Assembly (NCBI GenBank): GCA_900537185.1
Contig: LS999829.1
Span: forward strand, 559,866-623,865
Length of the DNA stretch: 64,000 nucleotides
Reading direction: 5' to 3'
Origin: Cytophagales bacterium Alg240-R148
GTDB lineage: Bacteria > Bacteroidota > Bacteroidia > Cytophagales > Cyclobacteriaceae
Within the stretch, counting starts at the first letter, position 1. Every line of letters begins with the position of its first letter. Below, one piece after another: positions 41,812-50,309 of this stretch. The position numbers were made by a program, and so were the translations under genes. The notes beneath the pieces are model-generated. The model saw only the letters and a list, made by a program, of their open reading frames with translations. It was not told where the DNA came from and did not search any database.

Positions 41812-44625
41812 CTATCCTCCAATCATTACAAAGGCACCCCAGTAATAAGGTTCTTTAAAATTCGTTTTCAGTTTCAACTGTGCGGCTCTAAAAGCTTTTT
41901 GTTTGTTGCCCATCTCAATCCAATTTTGGTAAAAGTAGGTCATCAATTGCTGGGTAGCAGCGTCGTCTACTTTCCACAAACTCATAATAATGGCTTCGGC
42001 TCCAGCTACTTGAAATACCCGCTGCAAACCATAAACACCCTCACCAGACTTAATTTCACCCAGGCCAGTTTCACATGCACTTAACACCACCAATCTAGTA
42101 TCCCTCAAATCTAGATTCATGGCTTCGTAAGCAGTTAAAATCCCATTGTCGTTGGAGTCTAGATCCATAGATGTGGTGTCGGAAAGTGTTTTACCAGTTC
42201 CAGCTAGTATGAGCCCTGACTTCAACAATGGGTTGTTGCCGGCATTTTCAGCGTGTGCCGCAAACACTGAACCACTGCCTTTTGGGCTATCTTGCAAAAA
42301 ATAGCCATGGGTAGCAATGTGTACAATGTGGGGTGCCACCATACTTTTAACGTTAGACTCTGTGGCGTCTTTTGCCATAAACTGCTTTACTTGATATCCT
42401 CCTGATTTTAGAATTTGGGACACCCCATCTACCTCAATCTGTGTACCAGGCAATGCAGCAATCTTGGTAGTTCCATAGGTTGGGTACCCCAATAAAAAGG
42501 CGTCTGGTTCAATTTTCCGTTGGTTGTGCTGTTTTACCTTTAAAACATCTTTAGAATTACCCAATACAATTATTTCTTGGTTCTCAATCACAAACTGCCC
42601 CTTGGGTTTGTACAAAGTGTTGATATTGATTTGGTTGTAAATGCCATCTGGCGAAAAATACAACCTTTTTTTACTACCCACTACTTGGTCTATGGGTTGC
42701 CAAAACTTTTCATAGGTGATACCATCTTCCATTTGGTATTGGATGGCATTTCTATAAAATTTGGCAAATTTGGATTCCAACTCCTGCCCTTCTTTGATTT
42801 CGATTAAAATTGGATGTTCGGTGTTTTTATCCAAAACAACGGCCAAGTAAACAACTTCTTCTGTCAACTCATTTTTAAACAAGTTTACTCGAATCATATC
42901 TACCACTACTTCTTCTTCTGTTAAAGTGCTTTGAATGTTTCTAAAGTCCCATTTTTCTAAATTATAAGCACTCGCAAAATCGGAGGAGCGTTCTGATAAC
43001 AATTTCTCCATTGCATTGGCCTCATTTTCTAATGCAGGCAGGTCTATGTCTTGGGCTTTTAACTTCCCTTTGGAATAAGAATACAAACGGGCCAATTGTT
43101 CTTTTTTATCTTGCCAAGCCAGGTAATCTTCAATCAATTGGTTGTCGTTGCTGTTCAGTATAGCATGCCTTACTTTGCTGGTTGCGCTAAGCAGCAATCC
43201 TTTGGTTGTCAAATGGTAGTTGAACAACTCGTCTTTCAGACTGGGGTACCGATCCTGCTGTTCCAAAGCAAAATTATAAAACCGTTGGAACCTGGGTGCT
43301 GTGATGTCCCAAAACTGTGTTTTTTCTGTTTCACTCATGGCAGGAAAAAACCTTTCCACAAAGTCCAATGTTTTGGACATGACCCGCTCGTAATAATCCG
43401 AGGCCAATTCAGGCTCTTGCATGTTCCAATACAGCAATGCCAAGTCTTCTTCATTTTTAATAAATTCAGGATGGGTTTCATGAAGCAATGCGATCCGAAT
43501 GCTCATGGCTTTTTCCAACCACTTTTTTGCTTCTGAATGCTCTTGGTTGAGGCGGTGAAAATTACCCAAGTCATTGGCAGTGCGAGCAAAGTAAATGTTG
43601 TTTTCTCCCCAGCGCTTTTTATAGACATTCAATGCTTCTACCAACGGTGCACGGGCCATTTCCATCTTGTCCATTTGGATGTACAGCACTCCAATTTGGT
43701 TCATCAACCCCGCGTATTCAGCATTTTTGGTTTGTTTTCTTTTTTTATAAATTTTTTGCAACTCCAAGAACTGTTTTTCAGCTTCTTCTAAATTTCCAGC
43801 CACTTGGTACAGCATGGCAAGATTGGCTTTAAATTTTCGATTGTCCATTGATTTTTTACCCTGAAATGCTTTTTTAGGTGCTGTTTCAGTAGCCAAAAGC
43901 GCTGCATCCATTTCAGACTTGGCCTTGTCGTACTGGCCTAAGGTCTGGTACAACATGGCTTTGTTATTTAAAATCAATGCTGGCTGCATGCCCCCCCCAA
44001 ACATGGCTTGGGCCCTCTCCGCTGCCTCTCCAAATTGTTTTTCCGCTTCCGTATATTTACCTTCCACTTGCAATAATTTTGCATGGTTGTTCAAGTTGGC
44101 TATGTAGGCTGCACTGTTTTTACCCAGCCTTTTTTCACTTTCTAATAAGGCTTGTTCCAATAAACTTGCTGCCTCTGCATTTTTACCTTGTGTTAGACAA
44201 ATCAACCCCAAACTGGATAGGGTTCGCAGGTATACCATTTCATTTTCCAAACCATTTTTTTCCATAAAAAATTTATTCATTCTTATGGTCATTTCCGCCA
44301 TTTCATACCGCCTTATGCCGTACATGCCAATTCCAATTTCTAAACTGTCCCTGGCCTTGTCCACTCTATTTTTATCTTCTGAAGCTTTAAAAGAATACAA
44401 CAATTTAGACTTGGTTTCCCCTTTTTGTTCTACATCAAAAAAACCAGCCCCCTGGTTGATAGAAATGGCATATTGAAAATCAATGGAGTCCAACGCTACT
44501 ACCAAAGCAGTCCCCTTTTTGCCCACTTCTTTATTGGCCATTCGTTCCAACTCTTTTAATATTTGAGCATGAGAAGGAAGCGTAAAACACAAGCACAGCA
44601 AAACACCCGTAACCTTGAGAAACAT
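41812..44625 (-). CDS. Exported TPR-CHAT caspase-like protein
   Basis: 937 residues. Residues 1-20 form a signal peptide (MFLKVTGVLLCLCFTLPSHA). Residues about 70-440 are tetratricopeptide helices (LEQALLESEKRLGKNSAAY, AEKQFGEAAERAQAMFGGG, AKKWLEKAM). A helical linker follows, then the C-terminal CHAT domain: HIATHGYFLQD with His at 773 and LSACETGLG with Cys at 851, ending in SLWKVDDAATQQL and YYWGAFVMIGG. CHAT is a clostripain/caspase-type peptidase fold. In defence systems TPR-CHAT is cytoplasmic; here the signal peptide puts it outside the cytoplasm. It is 71 bases after a small exported coiled-coil gene and 28 before a T9SS cargo gene. Substrate unknown. Confidence 0.88.
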   Translation of the reverse strand: MFLKVTGVLLCLCFTLPSHAQILKELERMANKEVGKKGTALVVALDSIDFQYAISINQGAGFFDVEQKGETKSKLLYSFKASEDKNRVDKARDSLEIGIGMYGIRRYEMAEMTIRMNKFFMEKNGLENEMVYLRTLSSLGLICLTQGKNAEAASLLEQALLESEKRLGKNSAAYIANLNNHAKLLQVEGKYTEAEKQFGEAAERAQAMFGGGMQPALILNNKAMLYQTLGQYDKAKSEMDAALLATETAPKKAFQGKKSMDNRKFKANLAMLYQVAGNLEEAEKQFLELQKIYKKRKQTKNAEYAGLMNQIGVLYIQMDKMEMARAPLVEALNVYKKRWGENNIYFARTANDLGNFHRLNQEHSEAKKWLEKAMSIRIALLHETHPEFIKNEEDLALLYWNMQEPELASDYYERVMSKTLDFVERFFPAMSETEKTQFWDITAPRFQRFYNFALEQQDRYPSLKDELFNYHLTTKGLLLSATSKVRHAILNSNDNQLIEDYLAWQDKKEQLARLYSYSKGKLKAQDIDLPALENEANAMEKLLSERSSDFASAYNLEKWDFRNIQSTLTEEEVVVDMIRVNLFKNELTEEVVYLAVVLDKNTEHPILIEIKEGQELESKFAKFYRNAIQYQMEDGITYEKFWQPIDQVVGSKKRLYFSPDGIYNQININTLYKPKGQFVIENQEIIVLGNSKDVLKVKQHNQRKIEPDAFLLGYPTYGTTKIAALPGTQIEVDGVSQILKSGGYQVKQFMAKDATESNVKSMVAPHIVHIATHGYFLQDSPKGSGSVFAAHAENAGNNPLLKSGLILAGTGKTLSDTTSMDLDSNDNGILTAYEAMNLDLRDTRLVVLSACETGLGEIKSGEGVYGLQRVFQVAGAEAIIMSLWKVDDAATQQLMTYFYQNWIEMGNKQKAFRAAQLKLKTNFKEPYYWGAFVMIGG

Positions 44626-44696
44626 ATTTTTTCAATTAAAGAATAAATTAAATTACAATACTGAATGGTATGGCAACATTAGATCCAATATAAGGT

Positions 44697-45203
44697 TTAC
44701 TCAATTGGCTCACCTCTAGATTTCAATTCTTCTGAAATCAACTTTATGTCTGTCTCCAACAACCCTTTAACTTCATCTAGATCTGTTTTAGCAATTTTAA
44801 GCCCTTTTAAGGACTTATTGGTATTGTTGGTGGCACTAATGGACTTCATTTTTGGTTTGACATTTTTGGCATTCTCTGCTAGTCGTTTGCCGTCCTCATC
44901 CAATTCTGCCAATTTGGCTAGCAAATTTTTAACGGCAGACTGGCTTTCTTTTAAAGCTTTGTAATTTTTCTTGAGCTTGTCTACCCCAATGGTATTCATT
45001 ATTCCTGAATACGTCTTTATTTCCTTGTCTATATGGGTTACATTTTCTTTTAGAGTTGCCGATTCATCCTTTACATCGAAAGAATTGTTCTTGAAAGTGT
45101 CAAAATCTGAATTCCCTATATTCTTGGGTCTTTTAACATCGTTTTGAGCCAACATAACCATTGGCAAAAGCAATAAAGCGATCAATAAGTATCCTTTTTT
45201 CAT
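44697..45203 (-). CDS. Small exported coiled-coil protein
   Basis: 168 residues from the ATG at 45203, with a signal peptide (MKKGYLLIALLLLPMVMLAQ). The mature part is almost all charged alpha helix (DESATLKENVTHIDKE, LKKNYKALKESQSAVKN, TDLDEVKGLLETDI), a probable coiled coil. No known family. It is first in a run with the CHAT and T9SS genes (71-base gap) and may serve as partner or substrate of the CHAT protein. Confidence 0.65.
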   Translation of the reverse strand: MKKGYLLIALLLLPMVMLAQNDVKRPKNIGNSDFDTFKNNSFDVKDESATLKENVTHIDKEIKTYSGIMNTIGVDKLKKNYKALKESQSAVKNLLAKLAELDEDGKRLAENAKNVKPKMKSISATNNTNKSLKGLKIAKTDLDEVKGLLETDIKLISEELKSRGEPIE

Positions 45204-45938
45204 ATTAATATATTTTATAAGTGAACTTAAAAATGTTGGCTCTATATAATTTAAGAAAAAAAAGTGATTAATTCTAGTTGGCTTCTTGTGCAAGTTTTAA
45301 ACCCATCTCCAATATAAAAGCAACAAAACTGAGCATAACTTTAAGAACTTCCCTCTCTAAAAAATACTTCCCACCCCATCGAAAGCTCTAATAACCAAGA
45401 ACTTTAACCAGTATCACTCCCATTTTCAGCCTAATTAAATACAAAAAAGAATAAAAAATCACTGCAGTAACATGCTCCCTAAAAACCATTAAAATACAAG
45501 GAAATCTATTTAATAAGCTCCAATAAAAACCAATACCAACCCTTAAAAACACAAATACACCTTCCTCCCCCCACAACCTCAAAAGAAGTTTCCCATGCTC
45601 CATAACCTTGATAATCAGATCAATACCCCACTCTACCCCTTAAGTAATTGTAGTACAACATTGGATGTATTGCAATAATGCAAAATAATTGCCCCAACCC
45701 TACCCATGTAACAAGCACAAAAGCTAGCTTTAACAGCACCATACACTATAAAAACATGAAATAATAGTACAATCAAAACCACCAATAACGCATTGAAAAA
45801 ATTCAGTTTTGTCAGACTTTTATATACATTTGCCCCACAAAGCTTTTTGATAAGGATTTTGGTTTGAATTCTCTTTAGGGGAATGTCAACTTTTTGAAGA
45901 AAGCATTTTTAACGATGATTAACAATAAACAATCTAAA
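45204..45938. other. Gene-free gap with strongly G-poor plus strand
   Basis: Between the coiled-coil gene and the lipoprotein gene. In 45301-45600 I count 19 G against 86 C on the plus strand; the poor G content continues to about 45780. The reading frames present are short; a 71-codon frame at 45388-45603 (minus) lacks coding support. A TACATTTG element at 45825-45832 probably serves the next gene. No structured RNA, repeat or tRNA was recognised. The gap may be a decayed gene or an unannotated transcript. Confidence 0.6.
45825..45832 (+). promoter_or_regulatory. Candidate -7 element for the lipoprotein gene
   Basis: TACATTTG fits TAnnTTTG exactly. The only TTTG upstream (45808-45811) is 13 bases away, shorter than usual, so the -33 part is not convincing. 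Expected start is near 45839, about 100 bases before the gene start. Confidence 0.4.
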
Positions 45939-47048
45939 ATGAAGAATTTAAAATCATTAATGTTTTTGGCTTTAATAAGCCTTTCAATTTTATCTTGTAA
46001 AAAAGATGAGGTGGTAATACACGAAATTAAACCTGCGGTTATTAACGCTGACAATTACACCAAAGGAGGTACGCTTTCTTTGTTGTATTCAAGTGATGCT
46101 GGTGCTTCTTACAGTGCAGACTTAGGTTCTGTTGCAGCTGGCACGCCGGTGCTAATAAAAGTAAACAATGGAACGGAAGATTTAACGGCAGAAGATTTTT
46201 CTTTTGACTGGTCAGGCACTACCCCTTCGGTTGATGACAATGCTGCTGCACAAGTTACAGTTACTGTAAATGCTGAGCTAACTGTTTCTGTTACAATAGC
46301 TGACATCAATACACTTATTGTAAGCAGTGCTTCTGATGGTCAATTTTATACCATCGATTCTAGCGATGGAGCGCTTACTAGTTTGTACCCATTCTCATTC
46401 AATGGAAACGACTTATTAGGAACAAGAGGTTTTGTATACCACTACGGACAACAAAAATATTACGCTACTACAGACAACAAAAACGGTGGTGGGTTTTATA
46501 CGATTGACCCAGCAACAAAATTGGCTACCTTTATAGATGACGAAATTTCTGGGCCGTGGAACGATGCCATGTCCAACCTTGTGGTAATGCCCAACGATAG
46601 CGTTTTTGCAAGCAACTACACAAAAATTTTAATTTTTGGTACCGATGGGAACCAAGGTCGTGAATTTGACCCAGGTGATAACGGTATAGATTTTTGTTGT
46701 GGTCAGGCTATGATTGCTAACACATCCAATGATGGTGTAATTATTGGGTTCAACGGTGAAAAATTAATTAAAACAGCGCTTGTTGGGTTTGATGGTGTTT
46801 CAGAAGATGGCAGCGATATAGACGACCTAATTGGATTTCCTTCCTCAATAGAAACCAATACAGAAGAATTGTATCCTAAAGCTTTTGCTAAAGCCAACGA
46901 TGGTAGTGTATATGTTTTGTTATTTAACTATAACACGAAAGACACGTATTTTGCTAAAATTGATTTTTCTGCTGCTAGCATGACCTACATTTCTACATTC
47001 ACAGAAAAATTCAACTCACTGGCTTCAGTTCCTAATTACTTGCTATAA
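45939..47048 (+). CDS. Lipoprotein with N-terminal Ig-like region and propeller-like C-terminus
   Basis: 369 residues from the ATG at 45939 (other in-frame starts at 45894 TTG and 45915 ATG). The signal ends in a lipobox SILSC, with Cys at about 20, followed by KKDEVV. Residues about 40-140 look like an Ig/PKD fold (FSFDWSGTTPSVDDNAAAQVTV). Beyond 150 there are repeated strand units (GQFYTIDSSDGALTSLY, GFYTIDPATKLATF) like a beta-propeller. It probably sits in the outer membrane; ligand unknown. It stands alone, with a clear terminator after it. Confidence 0.75.
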   Translation: MKNLKSLMFLALISLSILSCKKDEVVIHEIKPAVINADNYTKGGTLSLLYSSDAGASYSADLGSVAAGTPVLIKVNNGTEDLTAEDFSFDWSGTTPSVDDNAAAQVTVTVNAELTVSVTIADINTLIVSSASDGQFYTIDSSDGALTSLYPFSFNGNDLLGTRGFVYHYGQQKYYATTDNKNGGGFYTIDPATKLATFIDDEISGPWNDAMSNLVVMPNDSVFASNYTKILIFGTDGNQGREFDPGDNGIDFCCGQAMIANTSNDGVIIGFNGEKLIKTALVGFDGVSEDGSDIDDLIGFPSSIETNTEELYPKAFAKANDGSVYVLLFNYNTKDTYFAKIDFSAASMTYISTFTEKFNSLASVPNYLL

Positions 47049-47068
47049 TTCAATTAGCTGGTATTATA

Positions 47069-47106
47069 AAAAAAGCCTGAGAATATATGTATTCTCAGGC
47101 TTTTTT
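47069..47106 (+). terminator. Rho-independent terminator
   Basis: AAAAAAGCCTGAGAAT / ATTCTCAGGCTTTTTT with loop ATATGT: a perfect 16-base stem, including the A/T ends, 20 bases after the lipoprotein stop. Serves plus strand, possibly both. Confidence 0.92.
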
Positions 47107-47264
47107 ATAACAAGAGGTGGTTAAAAATCTTTTGGGATTTCTGTGAATAATATTGGCAATCTCCATCCATTTCGATTCTAAAGTGGCACCGTCACACCTA
47201 CGTAATTTAATAGCCTATAACGTTGAACCATAACAAACTAAATAGGACTCCTAAAATAATGACA

Positions 47265-47299
47265 AAAAAAAGGCCGATGGGAATCCATCGGCCTTTTTT
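47265..47299. terminator. Rho-independent terminator of the cold-shock-domain gene
   Basis: AGGCCGATGG / CCATCGGCCT with a GAAT loop and flanking A and T runs. It is 19 bases after the stop of the minus-strand CSD gene and works on either strand. Confidence 0.9.
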
Positions 47300-47318
47300 A
47301 TCTATTGGTATTTTTTTA

Positions 47319-47765
47319 TTATTCTATAATTTTAACATTCACGGCATTCATCCCCTTCATACCCTTCTCCAACTCAAAACTAACTTTATCGTTTTCTTGC
47401 ACTTCCTCAGTCAAACCGTTCACATGAACAAAATATTTTTCATTGGTCTCATTTTCATAAATAAAACCAAATCCTTTTTGGTGGTTGAAGAATGCCACTT
47501 TACCTTTTTTGATAGGGTCTTCTACAACGTGCTCTTGTCTAGGAATACTGATCTCTATGTTTTTGGCTTTGATCTCCTTCTTTTTGGTTAAATCTGGAGG
47601 AGTATCAGTAATGTTTCCATTTTCATCAACATAGGCCAACATGCTCTCGAAAGAATTGTCAGCATTTGCTTTTCTCTCTTCTTTCTTCTCTTGCTTGTCT
47701 TTGCGTTTTTTTAGTCTCTTAGTTTCTTTTTCTTTCTTTTTAAATGTCTGCTGTGATTTTGCCAT
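47319..47765 (-). CDS. Cold-shock-domain protein with basic N-terminal extension
   Basis: 148 residues. The first 45 residues are extremely Lys/Arg/Glu-rich (KKKEKETKRLKKRKDKQ), probably a helical RNA-binding or localising tail. Residues about 85-148 are a cold-shock domain: GKVAFFNHQKGFGFIYEN with the RNP1 KGFGFI and the RNP2-like YFVHV. Such proteins bind single-stranded RNA/DNA and act as chaperones or regulators. It stands alone and ends at a clear terminator. The extra N-terminal tail is common among Bacteroidota CSD proteins. Confidence 0.88.
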   Translation of the reverse strand: MAKSQQTFKKKEKETKRLKKRKDKQEKKEERKANADNSFESMLAYVDENGNITDTPPDLTKKKEIKAKNIEISIPRQEHVVEDPIKKGKVAFFNHQKGFGFIYENETNEKYFVHVNGLTEEVQENDKVSFELEKGMKGMNAVNVKIIE

Positions 47766-47964
47766 GTATTACTTTGATTTTTTTAATTAGAATTATTGAA
47801 GTATTAAAATCAACATGGACCAGTTTCATTACAAACTATAAAAATTCAGATTGACTATAGTGCTTCAGAACTCAAAGATAACACAAATATTTGATCTTTT
47901 TATAAATTTTATTATTCAAAGCCACATTGAATTGCTTTAATGTACTATTACAATGGATTTCCCA

Positions 47965-48879
47965 CTACCAATCTATCCCTAGAGCTCCAGCCGTCATAGG
48001 GCCAACAACACCATCGTCGGCATCATGGCCAAACACATTGGATTGGAAATTCAACAAAGCAAACAAAGTTCTTGGACCAAAATCTTTATCCACAAACCCC
48101 TCGTAATAGTCTTTTTCTTTTAATGCTTGCTGCAGCGTACCTACCAAAGGGCCATTAGAGCCATACCTTAAGCGCGCCGAATACTTTTTATTTGGGTTGA
48201 TGGCTACTTTTCTAAAATCCCTACCATTGAGCAACATATAGTTAAAACTAACCTGTTCTATATCGTAAGCATGTTTCTGAAATGCCCTCCAAGGGCCAGT
48301 ATGTTGTGAATTGGCACCTCTTTTAGAGCATTTTGGAAAACCCATAATAACCTGACAACCTGCACTCGCATATTTCGGGTAGTCCATCCCTGGACACCAA
48401 GAGGCATGGATGTTGTCATATGGCCTTACAAATTCTACTCTGTCTTCTGCATCATAATCTGTATCATCGGCGGTCCTTCTGATGGGTAGTTTACCATCTT
48501 GCCTGAAGGCCGCATGGCCCGTTGGTTTACCGGCCTTGTGGTACCCTTTTCTATAATCTCTATAAAATCCCGTCATCAGCCGGTTGGTACCTACCCCATT
48601 GTTAAGTACTGATTTGCTTACATGTTTTTCATGTGGCACTGTACTAGCAGGAAATGCGGCTACTGTTTTTTTATCAATATTCCATTGCAACATGGTACAA
48701 CGAAGGTGGGTATAATCTATGGCATTCAATTCCAATTCTACGGCTTCCCTAAATTCATTGTCGTTTTCATCTATTGGAGAACAGCCCCGCAACCCTACAA
48801 AGACCAAACCTGTTTGGTCTATATTAAAATGATTGAGCTGGGCAATTTGAAGTAAGTGTTGGTGGTTAAGTTGGAACAT
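47965..48879 (-). CDS. Putative L,D-transpeptidase-like protein with peptidoglycan-binding domain, no signal peptide
   Basis: 304 residues from the ATG at 48879. No hydrophobic N-terminus is seen. Around residues 170-190 there is IHASW... then SAGCQVIMG, a His followed by a Ser-x-Gly-Cys block, an order like the YkuD catalytic motif (H, then S-x-G-C). The last 65 residues (RYGSNGPLVGTLQQALKEKD, FGPRTLFALLNFQ, GVVGPMTAGALG) are a peptidoglycan-binding-1 domain. Together they suggest a wall-acting protein. Lack of a signal means it may be exported by another route or used on the inside at lysis. The transpeptidase call is a motif-level inference. Confidence 0.55.
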   Translation of the reverse strand: MFQLNHQHLLQIAQLNHFNIDQTGLVFVGLRGCSPIDENDNEFREAVELELNAIDYTHLRCTMLQWNIDKKTVAAFPASTVPHEKHVSKSVLNNGVGTNRLMTGFYRDYRKGYHKAGKPTGHAAFRQDGKLPIRRTADDTDYDAEDRVEFVRPYDNIHASWCPGMDYPKYASAGCQVIMGFPKCSKRGANSQHTGPWRAFQKHAYDIEQVSFNYMLLNGRDFRKVAINPNKKYSARLRYGSNGPLVGTLQQALKEKDYYEGFVDKDFGPRTLFALLNFQSNVFGHDADDGVVGPMTAGALGIDW

Positions 48880-48880
48880 A

Positions 48881-48955
48881 GTTTTAGTTTTATTAAAATA
48901 TACACATATAATAAAGCATTTAAACAAGTATAATCAATTTTTATTAAACTAAAAC
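48881..48955. repeat. Inverted repeat in the promoter region
   Basis: GTTTTAGTTT (48881-48890) and AAACTAAAAC (48946-48955) are perfect 10-base arms; 14 of 16 bases match when extended. They are 55 bases apart and flank the A/T-rich leader of the minus-strand gene. Confidence 0.45.
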
Positions 48956-48998
48956 CATAGAAATTTCAACAATGCACAAAATCAGGAACGCCTTAAAT

Positions 48999-49028
48999 AA
49001 AAAAAGGGTACCTGATGCTCCGGTACCC
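48999..49028 (-). terminator. Rho-independent terminator of the phytase gene
   Basis: GGGTACC (49006-49012) pairs with GGTACCC (49022-49028); minus-strand reading ends in a run of seven T. It lies 45 bases after the phytase stop. Confidence 0.85.
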
Positions 49029-49073
49029 TATAAAAAGTATATTGCCAACCAAAAAAATACTTGTTCAATTTTT

Positions 49074-50243
49074 TTACTTTTCAAGTAGATTTAAAATCTC
49101 TCTCAAATCCACGACCTTAAAGTTTTGACTTTCAATAGAATCCAGTTTATAGTTGAAACCATCCTGAACTATTAAAAGCCCATTGGGAAAAGCAGTGCCT
49201 ACAGGTACTGAAACAATTTCCAGTCCATCGGTTTCCTCTACTCCATCTATGTTTGGTGCATCTGTAATTTTGAAACTTCCAATGTATTGGTTGTCTTCGT
49301 TTCTCTCAAACAAAGCATACGAGAAACTGCCTTGAATCGAAGCAATTAAAAACCCCTTTTGTAAGGTATCAGCCGGTACATACAAAGACAGACCTTCAAT
49401 ATCGTACGCAATGGAAGAATTAACCTCTTTTGTACTAGTTTCAATCAAAGACAAACTAGAGGAGCCTGCAAGGCTGGTTTTCCAAATGCCTTTTTCTTCT
49501 TCTCCGATATAAAGCACCTGGTTCAAATCGTCTGCTACCATACCTTCTGGTTGCGAATCCAATTTCCAAGTCATTTCTTTTTCTAAAACCACTCCAGCAT
49601 TTGTTTTTGAAATGGAATAGGCGTTGATTCTGCCATTTTTACCATTCACTATCGCCTGTGCTCTTCCATTCGGATCTTTGTACATGCAAAAACCATAAAC
49701 TTCATCAACGGTAGTCGTATCTATTACAAAATTTTCTTGTAGCAATGGCTTCAATTGTCCATTTTTCTCTATTTGATACAGCACGATGGAATTGTCTGTT
49801 CGGTTGCTGCCCCCAAGTACGTCCAACGTATCACTACCCAAAACAACCCCTTGTCTTATTCCGATATTATTGATGGCGCCAACCTCGTAATAGGCCAACT
49901 CTTCGCCAAGCAAGTTGTAGGCATATATGCCTCCCTTTTTGTTGGTTCCAAAAAGTATGCTTTGGTTTTCTTCTGTTGGATGCAACCAAAATGCTGGGTC
50001 GTCAGCGGCATCTTCATCTGTTGCTGCGCCTACAGGTTTTGTTTCAACCTGGGGCTGCACCGCCCAAATTACTTGGTCTCTTAGGGCAAGGGCTTCTGCT
50101 AGTTTTGTAGAATCTTCTCTTGCCTCTTTGTTTCGCATTGCCTCTAAGTCTGAATCTTGAGGGCCTGTATTTTCTGAACTGTTTTTGTTGGTACAGGCTA
50201 GTATTGTGGCCAACATAGCCAGTATAATAAATCTATTCATCAT
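49074..50243 (-). CDS. Beta-propeller phytase (lipoprotein)
   Basis: 389 residues. The N-terminus is a lipoprotein signal ending ILAC with Cys at about 17. Residues 81-89 read DDPAFWLHP and the next strand GTNKKGGIYAYN; both are hallmarks of the calcium-dependent beta-propeller (3-phytase) family. It removes phosphate from phytate outside or at the outer membrane, releasing usable phosphate. It follows the TonB receptor gene at a distance of 66 bases with a strong hairpin between. Two adjacent ATGs (50243, 50240) are possible starts. Metal- and phytate-binding residues were not checked one by one. Confidence 0.9.
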   Translation of the reverse strand: MMNRFIILAMLATILACTNKNSSENTGPQDSDLEAMRNKEAREDSTKLAEALALRDQVIWAVQPQVETKPVGAATDEDAADDPAFWLHPTEENQSILFGTNKKGGIYAYNLLGEELAYYEVGAINNIGIRQGVVLGSDTLDVLGGSNRTDNSIVLYQIEKNGQLKPLLQENFVIDTTTVDEVYGFCMYKDPNGRAQAIVNGKNGRINAYSISKTNAGVVLEKEMTWKLDSQPEGMVADDLNQVLYIGEEEKGIWKTSLAGSSSLSLIETSTKEVNSSIAYDIEGLSLYVPADTLQKGFLIASIQGSFSYALFERNEDNQYIGSFKITDAPNIDGVEETDGLEIVSVPVGTAFPNGLLIVQDGFNYKLDSIESQNFKVVDLREILNLLEK

Positions 50244-50262
50244 TTAGTATGTATTAAATTGA

Positions 50263-50296
50263 AACCCGATCGGCCAGAACCAAAGCCGATCGGGTT
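50263..50296. terminator. Strong hairpin between receptor and phytase genes
   Basis: AACCCGATCGGC / GCCGATCGGGTT, a perfect 12-base stem with a 10-base loop. The minus-strand 3' side has only a weak T tract (TTTCAATTT), so it may be a partial terminator setting the receptor:phytase ratio, an mRNA-end protecting stem, or a plain terminator. It lies 14 bases after the receptor stop. Confidence 0.7.
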
Positions 50297-50309
50297 GAAA
50301 AAATCCTAT

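Noticed and set aside
41812..44625. CHAT protein as part of a CRISPR or other intracellular defence system
   Set aside because: There is no CRISPR array, Cas gene or effector nearby and the protein carries a signal peptide.
45388..45603. 71-codon hydrophobic frame on the minus strand
   Set aside because: It has no recognisable start signal, lies inside the G-poor stretch and its hydrophobic residues follow from T-rich minus-strand codons.
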